Positions 1 through 11,709 are shown, counted from the first letter of the stretch. The stretch is DNA of 64,000 bases from Holothuria scabra (GCA_037179385.1 CM074187.1:2356001-2420000); one strand, 5' to 3'. Notes: generated by a model not told the origin, from the letters alone. A program made the numbers and translations.

Positions 1-559
1 AATCGTCTCGTTTTGTTTTAGATCAAAATGACAAGTAAAAAAAAAAACGTAACAGAAAACAGTCAAATAAGAAAATTATACTTCCCCAGGCCTTTATCAA
101 TTTGATATTGAATTTTGGGACGCTTTCCTACTTGAAAAGCCAGCATAGCAAGAGCTCGAAGCTTCTCCTTTTAAACCACTGATTTAAAAATATCAACTAA
201 TCAGAGCCCTGTATTATGGTATTCTCTTGCACGTCAAAAATTACTGATTGTAAACAAACGACGTCATGTTTGTGAACTTCCCTCATTCTACTTTGCAATG
301 TGCTTTTATTGCTAATGGGGTATGTACGTTCTTACGTAGCTAGCCTCGTGTCGACATCCAGGCACGGTAACATAACTTTAACACATAAACTTCGTGGTCT
401 GCTCGAGCGCCATTTTGGGGTAAAATAACGTAATATATACTGGCCTATTTTAAAAAAAAATTTTGTGAATGTTTACGGTGTTATTACATTGATGTCGTTT
501 TACTTTGCAGATAGCGGCAAAGTGTTGATTTGCGTAAAACTGACACCTTTAATCATTAA

Positions 560-850
560 GAAATATTCGAGGATTATACTCGAGGTGGCATACCGTATTG
601 ATAATAAGATCGTATATACATGCAAGGCTCAGTTTACCTAGCATGCTGAACGTTACGGGCACTGTCTTTGCGAGCTGGGCGGGGGTGATACAGTATGTCT
701 TGCTTTGTCTGCGTGAAACAGTACGATGTGATTTTGAATCGGCCGTCAGATAGCTTGCTTGCGAGTAAGTTTATAAGCGATATACATGTGACGTGTGAGA
801 AGTAACCCACTACGTGACGATAGCGCGATCGGGCCGCACGCTGATAAAAA
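560..850 (+). promoter_or_regulatory. CpG-richer candidate promoter of MRPL9
   Basis: This stretch has clearly more CpG dinucleotides than the AT-rich surroundings and contains a GC-box-like GGGCGGGGG near 677. It lies about 1.7-2 kb upstream of the first readable MRPL9 exon, where the missing first exon should be. No start codon in it joins in the right phase to the exon at 2540. The promoter role is an inference from composition and position. Confidence 0.3.
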
Positions 851-1029
851 TTTCAACTTCAGAAACGAAGTACAGACAACTATCAAACTTACACATAATT
901 TCTAGGGGCTCTCTTCATTCTCAGTCTCGGAGAATGTTTACCAAATTGGCAAAATATTTTAGTCCATTACCATGGGCAATGGCGTAAATGGGATGATCCT
1001 TTTGCATGCATTTTTTTTTTAAGATTCGG

Positions 1030-1102
1030 GTAGTAGATTTGGAACCGGGTAATACGATGGCGGGCGGGTACCCGGATACCCGGGTTACCCGTGCAAACAC
1101 TA
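1030..1102. mobile_element. End fragment of a GGGTACCC-type hAT element
   Basis: GGGTACCC-like motifs run into the terminus GTGCAAACACTA. This is the same end as on the complete elements at 14642-15073 and 27987-29339. The opposite end and a matching target duplication were not found, so this is a truncated relic. Confidence 0.5.
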
Positions 1103-1916
1103 TACTTGACAAAACCAAAACAGAATCTGCTTTTAAAGTACATTTCATTTTAGTTGTGATACAGAGTTGTGAGATTAATTTGATACCCTTTTTCATTTTA
1201 TTTTGGAAAATGATACCAGAAAAAATTCAAACGAGCAATTGCATTGAAATTTTGAAGTAGGTTGTGCCTGAATCAGAATGAGTTCATAGAAGTGGAAAAC
1301 CATTAAATAAAAAATATAATTAAACAAAATTTTCAAATTAGCTAATTTGAACTTTGTTAGATGATTTCTGTGATTAGTGCAGATCCCACATGTGAAAGTC
1401 TCATGCATGTGTATCCATTTTTTCATCGTTTTGTGCTAATATTTTGTTGGAGACATAAATCAATGTGACTTTACATTTAATATTAATACTGTAGTTATAG
1501 GCCTAATAGTCTAATCCCAAGCTAAAATTTTTGTAGTGTCCAATTGTCATAACTCTTAAGATTTACAGCTAGTTAAAAAAATGTAGAGCACTGTAGTTCA
1601 TCTTATGCAGTATCTACTGTACTGAGTGGACAGGTGGAGATATGTAAAAACCAAAAAGAATCCCAAGTACAGTATATTAATGGTACAGTAGTGGGCTTAG
1701 TAAAATTGACCTCTTTGGGACTCTAGGGCAGTGCTTCTTGAGCAGTACAGTAGTAGCTTTCATATTGAAAACAAAAAATTGTGTATACTGAGATAATAGT
1801 CATTGTTTAACCACATCATTTTTGGGGCCTGCCTAGAGGGTACATTTTATTTTTTGCCATTGGTCATTGGCTTGTACTGAAGCCAGGCAGGTCAGGACAT
1901 AGGGGTATGTTCAGGA

Positions 1917-2203
1917 GAGATTCTAATCCAGCTAAGAGTCAGAGGTTAGAATGAATGGATGGTTCCTAGGGAGACAAAGTTCTTGTGGACAATATTTGCC
2001 AGGGAATTTAGGGTGCGTTTGTAGTAGTGGCAGTAGTAAACAAACGTTCAAAGAAAAAGGATTCTAGTCCAGCTAAGGGTTAGAGGTTAGAATGTTAATA
2101 AGTGGTTGCTAGGGAGACAAAGTGCTTGTAGGCAATACTGTATTTGCCAGGGAATTAAGGATGTGTTTGGAGAAGTGGTAGTATTAACGAATTCAAGTTC
2201 AAA
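1917..2203. repeat. Imperfect tandem duplication, two units of about 145 bp
   Basis: Unit one (about 1917-2056) and unit two (about 2057-2203) share the words TCCAGCTAAG, AGAGGTTAGAATG, CTAGGGAGACAAAGT and TTTGCCAGGGAATT in the same order, with scattered differences. It lies upstream of the first readable MRPL9 exon. No function is visible. Confidence 0.7.
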
Positions 2204-2284
2204 AAGAAGTCTGTAGAGAAAACTAGTAAAGCAAATCTGAGAAAATAGGGAAAAAATCCTTTCTATTGAGATCATTTTTGAGGC

Positions 2285-2485
2285 TATCTGCCATTTTTGA
2301 CAACCTGGAGAACACTAAGAGTATTTTGATTACACAATGGGGTCTTGCATACTTTCACACTGAAACAACAAACTGAGATAGTGTCTCGATGATGATGAAT
2401 TTTAGACAGTTGTGGGAGGAGGGGCCTAGGTAAGTAGGAAAGGAGAATTAGAATGGTTTGGGGTTATAGTATTAGGCCTTTAATA
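2285..2485. repeat. Dispersed repeat, copy 1 (partner at 17450-17625)
   Basis: The segment contains TTTTGATTACACA, TTTTAGA, GTGGGAGG and TAGTAGG-like words. The same words recur in the same order near 17.45-17.63 kb in the same orientation. Ends and family are not identified. Confidence 0.5.
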
Positions 2486-2539
2486 TCATAATTATGAAGC
2501 CCTTTCACACTTTTCAGAATAATGTTATTTTTGCCTTAG

Positions 2540-2702
2540 AATGTGGTCATTGTAAAGAGGAAGTACCCCATTGGTGTTGAGAGAAAGCCTGGTAGAGAAC
2601 TGAAGCCATTCAAGAATAAACATAAGTTGTATGAATTTGTGGAAGACACACAGCATAAAACAAAGAAGAGTGTTAAAGTGATATTAACAGAGGATGTTCC
2701 AG
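2540..2702 (+). CDS. MRPL9: MRPL9 exon a (first readable coding exon)
   Basis: The acceptor TTGCCTTAG precedes AAT GTG GTC ATT, and the donor is CCAG/GTAAG. It encodes 54 residues plus one base. VIVKRKYPIGV aligns with the VIVERWWKVPL region of vertebrate MRPL9, and YEFVEDTQHK follows. The reading frame runs on into the intron to 3016, but that part has no MRPL9 similarity. Confidence 0.9.
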
Positions 2703-5700
2703 GTAAGAAAACAATCTTCAATTGTGGGGATGCACTATCTTGTGGTGGAGAAGTTCATTTACAGTTGATTGAGTTTTTGAAGAGGAGGTTAGCTCTCAAC
2801 CTTAAAAAGTTGTGTTCTTCACCACCAGTACTGTATGTGACATACGTAGGAAGTGAAGTGTGTTTCATATTTCATTTCATGCATGATACTGTACCAGATC
2901 ATGTACCAAAACCATCTTTTCTCTTTTCTCTTGCATCATCAAAAACTAAAATGCATTGTTCCACTGATTTTAGATTACCATCAATCATACATAAACTTGA
3001 GATTTGTCAGAGCTAGGGATGCACCGGATATCCGGTCCGGCCGGATTATCCGGCAGGATAGTGAAAAAATATCCGGTTCCGGCCGGATTTAAAAAAAATC
3101 CGGCCGGAACCGGATTTTTCTGTAAACTTGGGTAGCATTATGTACATGAGTTAAAACAAATATGAACACTGCAGTAACTGTCTCAGAATTAATTTAAAGT
3201 TCATAAATTATAGCTTGTCAGTGCATGTTACAGTATATAACATTTGAACACCTTTATTTAGCCCAAAAGTTATAAAAGTAACTGATTTACATGTACATGC
3301 AACAAATATGACTTCAAATTCCTCCAACTGTGTGAAATAAACTGATTGGATCAGAAGACCTTTCATGCAATTTAAATAAGTCTACTGCAGTGCTCAGTCG
3401 TACTGTACAAAATGGATAATCCATATTACAGTTGTACCTGAGTCACATCATTCGAGGCAGTGTTTTAGTTTAATTGCATTGGGTTGTCTACAAATACACA
3501 CTTTAACACTTCACTTTACTTTACTTTTTAACACTTACTTGCCCTAAAAGTTGTGTAGTACAAGCAGGTAATGTGTTTTATCTTGAATCTTGAGATATTA
3601 CTCATTACAAATTAAAGTTGGCTATGGGGTCAATATCAATGTTTTCTGTCCCTAATAATTAATCACCCACACTTAAGTATACACAATATGATTAGTGTTC
3701 AACCAATCATCTGTTAAAGTTATCAGCATTTAGCTGATTATTTCGTCATCGGTAAATAATCGGCATCGGTAAAATTCTGCCATTCAACCGATCATTGCCA
3801 CCAATTATTTGCAGACAGGAAAAAAGGGGCTAAATATACTTGAAAAAGGGCTCCTAGTTTCGTTAAAATCCCCGTAAATACTCAATCCATTAACTTCCTG
3901 CCAAAACAAGATGCATTGATAATCACAAATGTATAAATTTAACCCCTGCCATGGGAATGTTAGTTTGATATTTTCTACTATAACCCATTTGTTTTACCTG
4001 AAATTAGATTTAGAATTGCATTCAAGGTGTATTTCTTGCTGTCTCTCAGAAAGCGCTGCCTAAGTTGACTTACGTGCATTTCAGTTGCAGATTCTTTTTA
4101 AACAAGATGTAAGTTTTGGAAGAGAACTGCCAAAAATATACAGGGATATTTATATCCGAAAGGAACCATAAGTTACCTGAATCGGGTGCAATTGTTTTGC
4201 TGCTCAGAACTGCTAAGATTATCATGATTGCTTTACATGGGGTTGGTTAAGGCGGGAGGTCAAGAGTAGCTACAGTACATTAACGCAACTACAATCCAGT
4301 ACAGTAAAAGAATGCAAATGTTCTGACATGATTGGGGGGTGAAAACTAGACAGAGCATGATGTTGGCCTTAAAACTAAATTATCAAAAGGCATGTGACAT
4401 TGACTGCAAACAATTCTATTGTATTAACAGTTGATTTGTATCTTCACTTTTGAACTAAAAATATTGCCCCTACAAAAATGATATCCCTGTGAAACAAAGG
4501 GAACTATTCCCAATATTTTCTATCCTGAACTGGCTATGGTATACACGATGTGCACAAAGCAAGGGGTGCGTACTAAAGAAACAAACATGTGATTTCCCTC
4601 TTTCTAATTATCGGTAATCGGTATCGGGCCGATTGTTAAATCAATTCATCAGTAATCGGGTATTACCGATTATAGCATAATCGCTTGACCACTAAATATG
4701 ATGTTATCAAACATATAATATGTAAGGTCAGAATGTGTGATATACAGTATCTCTGCCAAAAAAATTATTGATGATAAATGTGCTTCAGTTTTTAGATATT
4801 GTGGCATGTTTAAATATTAGAAATGGTGTATAAAACAATGGTGCTGTGTATAGTTAAAAACCTTAACCCTAGAGTCTTTTTACAGTCCACGCAGTAATCA
4901 CTATCCAAGGACTCTCTTTGCCAAGTATTACTGGTCTACATAATTTGTTCAAGTTTTTGAATAAGTGGTGATGTACTGTAGTTCAAAAAAAAAACAAACT
5001 GATATATATGCAAAACAACTTTCAAGATTTCCTCAGGAATTTTCTCTACAAATACTCACTTAAGGAGGGAAAATACAAAGAGCTCTTACTTGCCCTGCTT
5101 TGCAACAGTTTTGCTGTACTTCTGCAGGAACAGTTTTTCATGCCTTTTTCCTATTATACTGCAGTTTTTGGTTAAAATTTAGTTGAATACACTTGTACAA
5201 CACATGAAGACAAATTTATAGACATTTCCCATTAGTCCTTCACAAACATTATGTCACAAAGCAGAAAACTCCTACCCCCAGAATCTCTCTGCTTTTCTGA
5301 ATTTCACTTTATTTATCTGCATCGCAAAAATCCGGTTCTGGCCGGAAAAAATCCGGCCGGATTTCAAGTTGGTTCTGGCAAAATCCGGTTCCGGCCGGAT
5401 CCAAAATTTTGGATCCGGTGCATCCCTAGTCAGAGCAGCTGCTCTAATTGTGGCATTGTACTGAGCACTTGCCTTATAACTGACTTTGTTTATTTCAAGG
5501 TATTGGTCTAAAATATGATATAGTGGCTGTCCAGAAAGGTACTGTCAGGAACAGATTGATTCCTAGGAATTTAGCTGTATATGCATCACCAGAAAACTTA
5601 GAAGAACGAGCTGAAGCTCTAAAGGTAAGCAAGCTTGAAATAAGTCACTCCATCTTCCTGCAGCTGATTTTATGACTCTTGACATGAAACCATTGGTTCG

Positions 5701-8700
5701 AGTCAGTGTGTAATTCCTATGGAAATGTGTCTGGATCATGCATCAGATGGCTGGATCTGGAAGAAATTGGTGTGAGTGACATATTTTTGTGTACATATTT
5801 ACATAACATGCAGTTTTACAAAAATCTATTAGCAGTGTAGTTAGTTAGATGGAGTTTTACGGCCCATTTTTCAACTTATTGGTTCAAGTCATGTTGTCCA
5901 CAGCTTTTTTTCCAGTTGTGGCTCACTGACTTGTTTTCCCTAATCCATTGCTTATGGGAAGCATCACACAAAATGGCAGGAGGTTCCATATTTAGAGTCT
6001 TTGGTATAACTCGAACTGGGAATAGAACCCAGGCCTTCCACGTGAGAGGCGGATGCCCATACCCTTTGACAAAACATTAGCTGTGTAATTGTGTGACCTA
6101 AAAATGTCTTTTATTTTTCAATCACAGGGTCTCACTTAAAGGTGACTACAAATAACTGAATGTTTACTTTGCTTCCATTTACTGATATTGATCAATATTT
6201 TTATTCAACCAATGATAAAAATACAATGGAAATATATGAAAATTGATGTGTATGAAGTAAAAACCTCAAAGGTTATTTGGAAGCCTGTAGACGAATCCAG
6301 ACAGTCAAGTAATGGTCTGACTTTGTTGGCCACAACTGGGATCACCTTTTCAAATCCCTTGCTCACCTGTGTCATGGATGGTTGTACACTTAATTGTATC
6401 TTGATTCCTTCAATTTCACTGAGTATGAAGGTTTGAAATTCAAGTAGAAAATAAATGAAGTGGATTTTAGACTGATGAACCCCATTAGTGGCTGCCTACA
6501 GTCACTAAACACAAGCGCTGATTGGATTCGTCTATAGAGTGTTACTATGGTAACCATCCAGAGCATGCTAGTTTTGTAAATGATACATACCTAAGAGTGC
6601 ATGAGATATTAAATACTTTGACTAAAGAAGAATTGGCGGGGACAACATTTCGTATGAATGCTGTGTGTGTACTCAGCATTCATAGGTGTAAAAATAACAG
6701 GAGTTTGGGAAGCTCCTTTACTGGGAAAGTTTTGAATGTTGAATACTTATGTAACATTTTTCTTTTCCTGTACTGGAGAATTTTGTAAAAGAAATAAATG
6801 GGAATTTTTACTTCGTTTTAGGGAAATAAGTATTTTTTCAAGCTTATCTTCACTGTTGAAATCCTGCACAAGTTTAGTCATGTGTTCCTTTCATCTTACT
6901 TTGCCCCTCAAAGATCTTTTAATTAAGAAGAGGAAGTGTAGATGACAGATACATGTAATTAAAACCAAATTAATGTTTGGTGTAATCAATTATAGACAAA
7001 GACCTAAAAGATCAGTAGAAATCATTTTTCATTTTTCCTAGAAACTGCTTGAAGAAAAGGAAAGAAATGAAGAACATTGTATTATATTTGGAATATATCC
7101 TCAGTTTGTAAGCTTGTGAAAGGTTTGGCACTAATCTATGTTGCAAGATTTTATTTTTATCAATCAACTTTCTTTTCCCCAGGAAAGTGCTAAGGGTGCC
7201 AAGAGACTTTCAGTTTTAGCCCAGGAGGTAAATCGATTTTTTTAATTTGGCTTAATAAAGGGAATTTGTGCTCTATTTACTCTGAAACATAAGCCGAGCC
7301 CTTCAATTTCCATTTAATTCCTTTTCAAGGCTTTCACTGTAGGATTGTTCAGCCACTATTAAGAAAGCTTCTCCCCCCACCCACTTATCCTATGAATAAG
7401 CAGCATGTTTAAGATCTATAGTGTCAGTGCAGAATGAGTTCATTTCTGATACGTTTATGTAAAAGGGTAAAAAATTCTAACTTTTGAAAGCCGTTATCAG
7501 TCCATCTGAGTACAGAATTTCTTTCTGATCCTAAATCCTGACTGCAGCACAGCTAAGCTAACCAATCACCCAATATTGTTTATGAAATGACCTTTGGTAG
7601 GATATTTCAAAATTTGGTAGTTGCACGTGATTTGAATTTCATTGGTTGTTGATATGATTGAAAATTGGAAATATTAAAAGTGTTCAACTTGAAGGTTTCC
7701 TTCCATCATTGAATAAAGAGAAAGGCTGAAAGCTGGTATGTTTCTTTTGAGTGAAATATCCTTACAGGCTTGTGGATGCAGTTCTTGGCAGTTAAGGGTT
7801 CAGTCAAACTTTCTTTTGAGAGAAGCCCAATTATATGACATGCATATAATATTAAAGCTCGGTATAATTTTCCACATGCAGTGCAATTGTTACCAGTGTT
7901 CAAAATTTAACAAAAAAAAATGAAATTCTTAGCTGTTGGATCAGACCCAAGCCATCCCAATCGTTGGATCCTTTGCCTAATTGGAGCTACCTTCTCTTTT
8001 GTTAACTTTGCCATGAAATTCCATAGAAGTAAAAAGGGAGAATGGGGCATAGAAAATACCAGCTCGGTATAATATTATCTTTTTTATCTTTTAGACAATA
8101 CAACACATGCAGTCTAAGGTCCTGAGGGTTGCCATTCATGAGGATCAAGAATGGAAAGAGTTAGAGAGGGAGAGAGTTTTACATGCATTTAAAAAGGTGA
8201 AGACTTTTAGTGATGTCAATTTTAATATCATTTTATTATTTTTGGACATGTTGTCACGTTGTTGATTAGATGACTCATAATTTAGAGCCTGGCATAGAGT
8301 TTGTTCCATGGGCAAAAACTGAAGAGGGATAAAATGTTTTTGAACTTCACAACAGACAGTCATCCTACAGTGAGACTGTGCTAAGATGGTATTTAAAGTT
8401 GTCTGTTGCGTGCAGTAGCAATTCCACTGACTTGTTAAATATCTCATTATTCGTAGTTACTCTTGAAAAGAAATGATTTATAAAAGAGAAATAATACTTA
8501 AAGGTTGCACTTAATGATTTTACAGTTTGATACATGTTGTGGAATCCATTTTATGTACAAGATTAGTTGAATAGCTCTCCACATAGGAATTGTCAGGTGC
8601 AAGGTAACTTGTTATTTTGCATCACATGCTTGGTGTATACTTATTTCCTTCTGCTTAACTAAATGATTAAATTGCTATGCAATTGGAAAATTGTGTTGAA

Positions 8701-10618
8701 GTTTTTGTAATTTAAATGTAATACAACATCAGGGTAGTTAACTTTAAATTGGTCTCTACTTTGCAAGATTCTAAGGTAACATGAAGTTCCCGGCAGTGAG
8801 ACAATAGCTTCATTACGTGTGCTGCTCGGTTACTTGCCGTTTAGTCTACCCCGGAAAATGAAACAATATTCCAGGTGTCACATGATCAACGAAGACACCA
8901 AATGTGCCTTTGCTATCTCTGAAAACACAAAATCACATGATTTGGTGTCTTGATTTTGTGTTTTCAGAGATAGCGAAGGCAGATTTGGTGTCTTCGTTGA
9001 TCATGTGACACCCGGAATATCGTTTTATTTTCCGGGGGTAGACCAAACGGTAAGTAACCTAGCCGCACACATCATGTTGGTTGAAAAGTGTGGGTGGGGG
9101 CAATGACTGGAAAGGAAGTACATACCCCCCATGGTGAAAGATACCTTTAAGACAATACTTGTAATTTAGTAGCCATATTAATGTTGAAAATGTGTATCTA
9201 ATATGCACACAACAAGCTGTCTAATGAACTATATAGCTTACTAGCCAGTTTTTCTCAATCTATCAGTTGCATACATTTTGGGCGTACTTGATTGTCGTAA
9301 GGGGTTATAATTCTGCGATTCAGTGTGAAATGTTAAGAGATGAAACAATGGTATAATATCTCTGAAATAATCAATAATAATGGCTGCCTACAGTCACTAA
9401 ATACAAGTGCTGATCGGATTCATCCATAAGCTGAGGCATAAAACTCTTACCTATCCCTTCATTGGTTAAACATTAACTGATCAGTTGGTCATGAGATCAA
9501 TTTGGGTGGATTTTTGGCAATTTTCCTGAATAGCTGTAATGTTTGGTCAAATTACTGTTAAATCTAGAGTATATCTATGTAAGACTTTCAGAAATGTTTA
9601 AAGGTATGTTGTTTTGTGGCTCATTTAGGTCAAGTCTCAGAAAATACTGCTTTGAATGTAACTGGGACATTAACAAAGACAGTTTGATAGAGGAATATTG
9701 AAAGTGATGCAAGATTCCATTTCTGGTGTGTTTTGTCTTTCTCCTAGGATGGCGTTCATGTCCCTGATCATGCTCTGAAGTTACCAGATGAACCTATCAC
9801 TGAGTTTGGGAAGTACCAGGTGTATGTTACAGTAAGTATTTTTCTTTTGTGTCAGTATAAAAGTGCTGCAGCAAAATATGCTAAGTTGTAACTGCAAGTA
9901 AATACAAAAATGATACTTAATCCCTCCAAAGTTGATTGATATTTTTGAAACTAATAATGTTGTCCTTGAGAGGTGTGTCACATTAGGTTTTCATTTAGTT
10001 TGGCGAAAATGTTATTGAGGACCATTGGTAGTAAAGTCGGACAAAAGTGGGGTTATCCTTTCAAAAAGAATATCTTTGGAAGGAGGTTATTGCAAATCTT
10101 TCACTGACCCATGAATACTTCTAGCAGGGTCAAAGGTCAATGGAAGTGGATATAAGGATACATGGAAATACAACTTAAATTGGACAGGGCAGAAGTATAA
10201 GCTGGTAAATCCTCGCAATCCCTTAGTTCATAAACTGTTTCTTTGTTTTAAAAGAGGTTTCATTAATACCAGCTACTGCATTATTTATATTGCAATATTA
10301 TGAAATCTTTTCAAAATTAATTGCATTCATGTGGATCCAATATGATATAAGCTAAAGGGTTGCAAAAATTTCTTCCTTCTTTTTGAAAGTTTTAAGTTAA
10401 AGCATTTTGAATAGATTAACCATGGAATAAAAGGTGACAAAATAATAACTGAAAAAGATGGGATAAAATGTAAAATCTTTTCACATCTAATATCAGCTTA
10501 TATCCTCTGCTTTCAGATCAATGGGGTCAAAACTGTTCCAGTAGAAATGCATGTTGTACAAGAAGAAAGAGAGAAAGTTGATGAATCAAATACAGATGAC
10601 ATCAATCCAGAAAGCTGA
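2540..10618 (+). CDS. MRPL9: Mitochondrial ribosomal protein L9, seven visible coding exons, 5' end missing
   Basis: The product is a protein of the mitochondrial large ribosomal subunit, in the bacterial bL9 family. Coding exons are 2540-2702, 5500-5624, 7042-7107, 7183-7227, 8095-8196, 9748-9831 and 10517-10618. Every border is AG/GT and all phases join, giving 228 residues before the TGA at 10616-10618. Conserved stretches include VYKLVEDT-like YEFVEDTQHKTK, then RNRLIPRNLAVYASPEN (the bL9 signature region) and near the C-terminus LKLPDEPITEFGKYQVYV. Human MRPL9 is about 267 residues, so roughly 40 N-terminal residues, including the mitochondrial targeting peptide, are on an exon not found. 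The first acceptor demands an upstream exon ending in phase 0. The third exon is the least conserved. Introns hold transposons. The gene is tail to tail with RFK. Confidence 0.92.
3014..5428. mobile_element. Non-autonomous hAT element with CCGGAT-rich ends
   Basis: The terminal inverted repeat TAGGGATGCACCGGAT opens the element and its exact reverse complement closes it. Both sides carry the 8-bp direct repeat GTCAGAGC (3006-3013 and 5429-5436), the length hAT transposases make. Subterminal sequence is rich in CCGGAT/ATCCGG words on both ends. No transposase frame is present, so movement would depend on an enzyme made elsewhere. It sits in the first visible MRPL9 intron and is itself interrupted by a second hAT element at 3693-4694; without that insertion it is about 1.4 kb. 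Confidence 0.9.
3693..4694. mobile_element. Second hAT element nested in the first
   Basis: The left end TAGTGTTCAACC and right end GCTTGACCACTA are imperfect inverted repeats (10 of 12 match). A perfect 8-bp target duplication AATATGAT occupies 3685-3692 and 4695-4702. Subterminal ATCGGTAAT/ATTACCGAT words are repeated near both ends. There is no coding capacity. It must have inserted after the outer element. Confidence 0.88.
5500..5624 (+). CDS. MRPL9: MRPL9 exon b
   Basis: The acceptor is TTTCAAG and the donor AAAG/GTAAGC. With the carried base it encodes 42 residues including KGTVRNRLIPRNLAVYASPEN, the most conserved block of the bL9 family. It begins 64 bp after the right target duplication of the outer hAT element. 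Confidence 0.93.
5841..6070 (-). mobile_element. tRNA-derived SINE, minus orientation
   Basis: On the minus strand the 5' head reads like a tRNA (ATCCGCCTCTCACGTGG, then the B-box-like GGGTTCTATTCCC). It is followed by a body with TTATACCAAAGACT and a 3' part with GACTTGAACCAATAAGTTG and GTAAAACTCCATCTAACTAA. The same body and 3' part occur at 11340-11510 (plus) and 19029-19150 (minus). It lies in an MRPL9 intron. Confidence 0.65.
6488..6534. repeat. Short dispersed repeat, copy 1 (partner at 9380-9428)
   Basis: TGGCTGCCTACAGTCACTAA, a CACAAGCGCTGAT-like word and GGATTC recur at 9380-9428 in the same orientation. Both copies lie in MRPL9 introns. The family is not identified. Confidence 0.55.
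7042..7107 (+). CDS. MRPL9: MRPL9 exon c (least certain)
   Basis: The acceptor TTTTTCCTAG is good and the donor GTAAGC at 7108 keeps phase 0, which the next exon needs. The first half, KLLEEKERNEEH, suits the charged linker after the conserved bL9 block. The second half is hydrophobic and not recognisably conserved, so the 3' border may be wrong. Confidence 0.6.
7183..7227 (+). CDS. MRPL9: MRPL9 exon d (45 bp)
   Basis: A 15-residue microexon reading ESAKGAKRLSVLAQE. The acceptor is TTCCCCAG and the donor GAG/GTAAAT. It is phase 0 at both sides and continues the helical linker between the two bL9 domains. Confidence 0.72.
8095..8196 (+). CDS. MRPL9: MRPL9 exon e
   Basis: The acceptor is TATCTTTTAG and the donor AAAAAG/GTGAAG. 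The exon is 34 codons in phase 0 and reads VLRVAIHEDQEW and a charged helix. This corresponds to the start of the C-terminal domain of L9. Confidence 0.85.
8817..9070. mobile_element. Long-hairpin MITE in an MRPL9 intron
   Basis: Two arms of about 119 bp (8817-8935 and 8951-9070) are near-perfect inverted copies separated by about 15 bp. Outer ends begin GTGTGC and include GGTTACTTGCCG against CGGTAAGTAACC. Inner arms contain GTGTCACATGATCAACGAAG. Mismatches are scattered. No clear target duplication was found, so the superfamily is open. In the MRPL9 transcript this would fold into a long double-stranded stem. Confidence 0.8.
9380..9428. repeat. Short dispersed repeat, copy 2
   Basis: This matches 6488-6534 in the same orientation with a few substitutions. 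Confidence 0.55.
9748..9831 (+). CDS. MRPL9: MRPL9 exon f
   Basis: The acceptor is CTTTCTCCTAG and the donor ACA/GTAAGT. The exon is 28 codons in phase 0. LKLPDEPITEFGKYQVYV closely matches the C-terminal domain of vertebrate MRPL9 (LKLPEEPI and following). Confidence 0.93.
10517..10618 (+). CDS. MRPL9: MRPL9 last coding exon
   Basis: The acceptor is CTGCTTTCAG. It encodes INGVKTVPVEMHVV, the final strand of the C-terminal domain, then an acidic tail ending in TGA at 10616-10618. An AATAAA at 11495-11500 could end a roughly 0.9-kb 3' untranslated region. That signal lies in a SINE tail, so it is only a candidate. Confidence 0.9.
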   Translation: MNGVKTVPVEMHVVQEEREKVDESNTDDINPES

Positions 10619-11339
10619 CATATTTCTAATGGAATGAAGGCACTTTAGAAAGGATGATATCAAGATTGGATGAGCAACTTGCATGGTGACTGCATACAAG
10701 GGGTTTTCATCATCCTTCTGGAATGTTATAGTGTGACAATACTGCCTTCCATAATAGAACACTTTTGAAAGATCAGTTTGCTCATCGCAAATTATTGAGA
10801 TGCTCTCAGTGGTTTACTGTGTTTCTCTCCAGTGTCCGTCACTCTCTAAACACCCCACACCAAGTAGCATCAATGATCAAGGGTAGCATCCTCTGATAGC
10901 AATTGTAATATGCATCTTCTGATCCCTGGGCAGTGGCGAGTCAAATGTGCTTCATTTTCTCTAAGTTGTAATGCAGTCCTACAATGCTGCATTAGTCAAC
11001 CTAATAGGTGTTGATTGTGTAGTTATATTATGCAGGAAACATCTATCAAAGCATATGAAATGTTGTATGAAATGTGCACTGGAGGGCAAATCCAGCATTG
11101 ACCAACCTCTTCTTAGATCACACGGTTCAGAGGTTGCATCTTACTGTTGATAAGTGCATAAAAGATACTGATTTGTCAACTCATTCCAGACAGTTGAAGT
11201 ACTTCCAATTTAATTATTAATTAAGCAATTTAAACAATCTGAATGTATGTTCTGTGTATAACCACTGTTGTATGCAACCATTGGTGGCAGTATGGGAAGG
11301 GGACTGCCTTTCAAAAATTTGAAATTGAAGGTGAGATTC

Positions 11340-11510
11340 AACCTGACTGAACAATTGGTCAAGTGGTTAGAACATTTGAATTGCTGCTGGGAGGTTTAGA
11401 GTTCTGACTCCTGGCCAGGTCATACCAAAGACTTGCAAAATGGTCAGCTCGACTTAAACCAATTGGTTGGAAACTGAACTGTAGAACCTCATCAAATAAA
11501 CTATCTTGAA
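11340..11510 (+). mobile_element. tRNA-derived SINE, plus orientation
   Basis: The A-box-like TGGTCAAGTGG near 11356 and B-box-like AGTTCTGACTCC near 11400 are spaced as in a tRNA. They are followed by CATACCAAAGACTTGCAAAA and CGACTTAAACCAATTGGTTG. Body and tail are shared with the copies at 5841-6070 and 19029-19150. It lies downstream of MRPL9 and could supply its AATAAA. Confidence 0.7.
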
Positions 11511-11709
11511 GGTGAGGTTTGATGGTGCTATTCATGTTAGCCAAAGTATTGTGACTGAACACATAACCTGTAGTGTTTACTGTACTACTAATGTGTGTGG
11601 GGGTGGGAAGACACTGTGTTAATGGGACAAGCCAACTCTGTTCAAGCAGGCAGGGATATCATAACCAGGAAGGCTTAGTGATTCTTAGCTGATCTAAGGA
11701 ATATTTTGG

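Noticed and set aside
2543..3016. 157-codon frame read as one protein
   Set aside because: Only the first 54 codons are MRPL9; the rest is read-through of the intron past the GTAAG donor.
5251..5511. 86-codon frame before MRPL9 exon b
   Set aside because: It translates the CCGGAT-rich end of the hAT element and only touches the exon.
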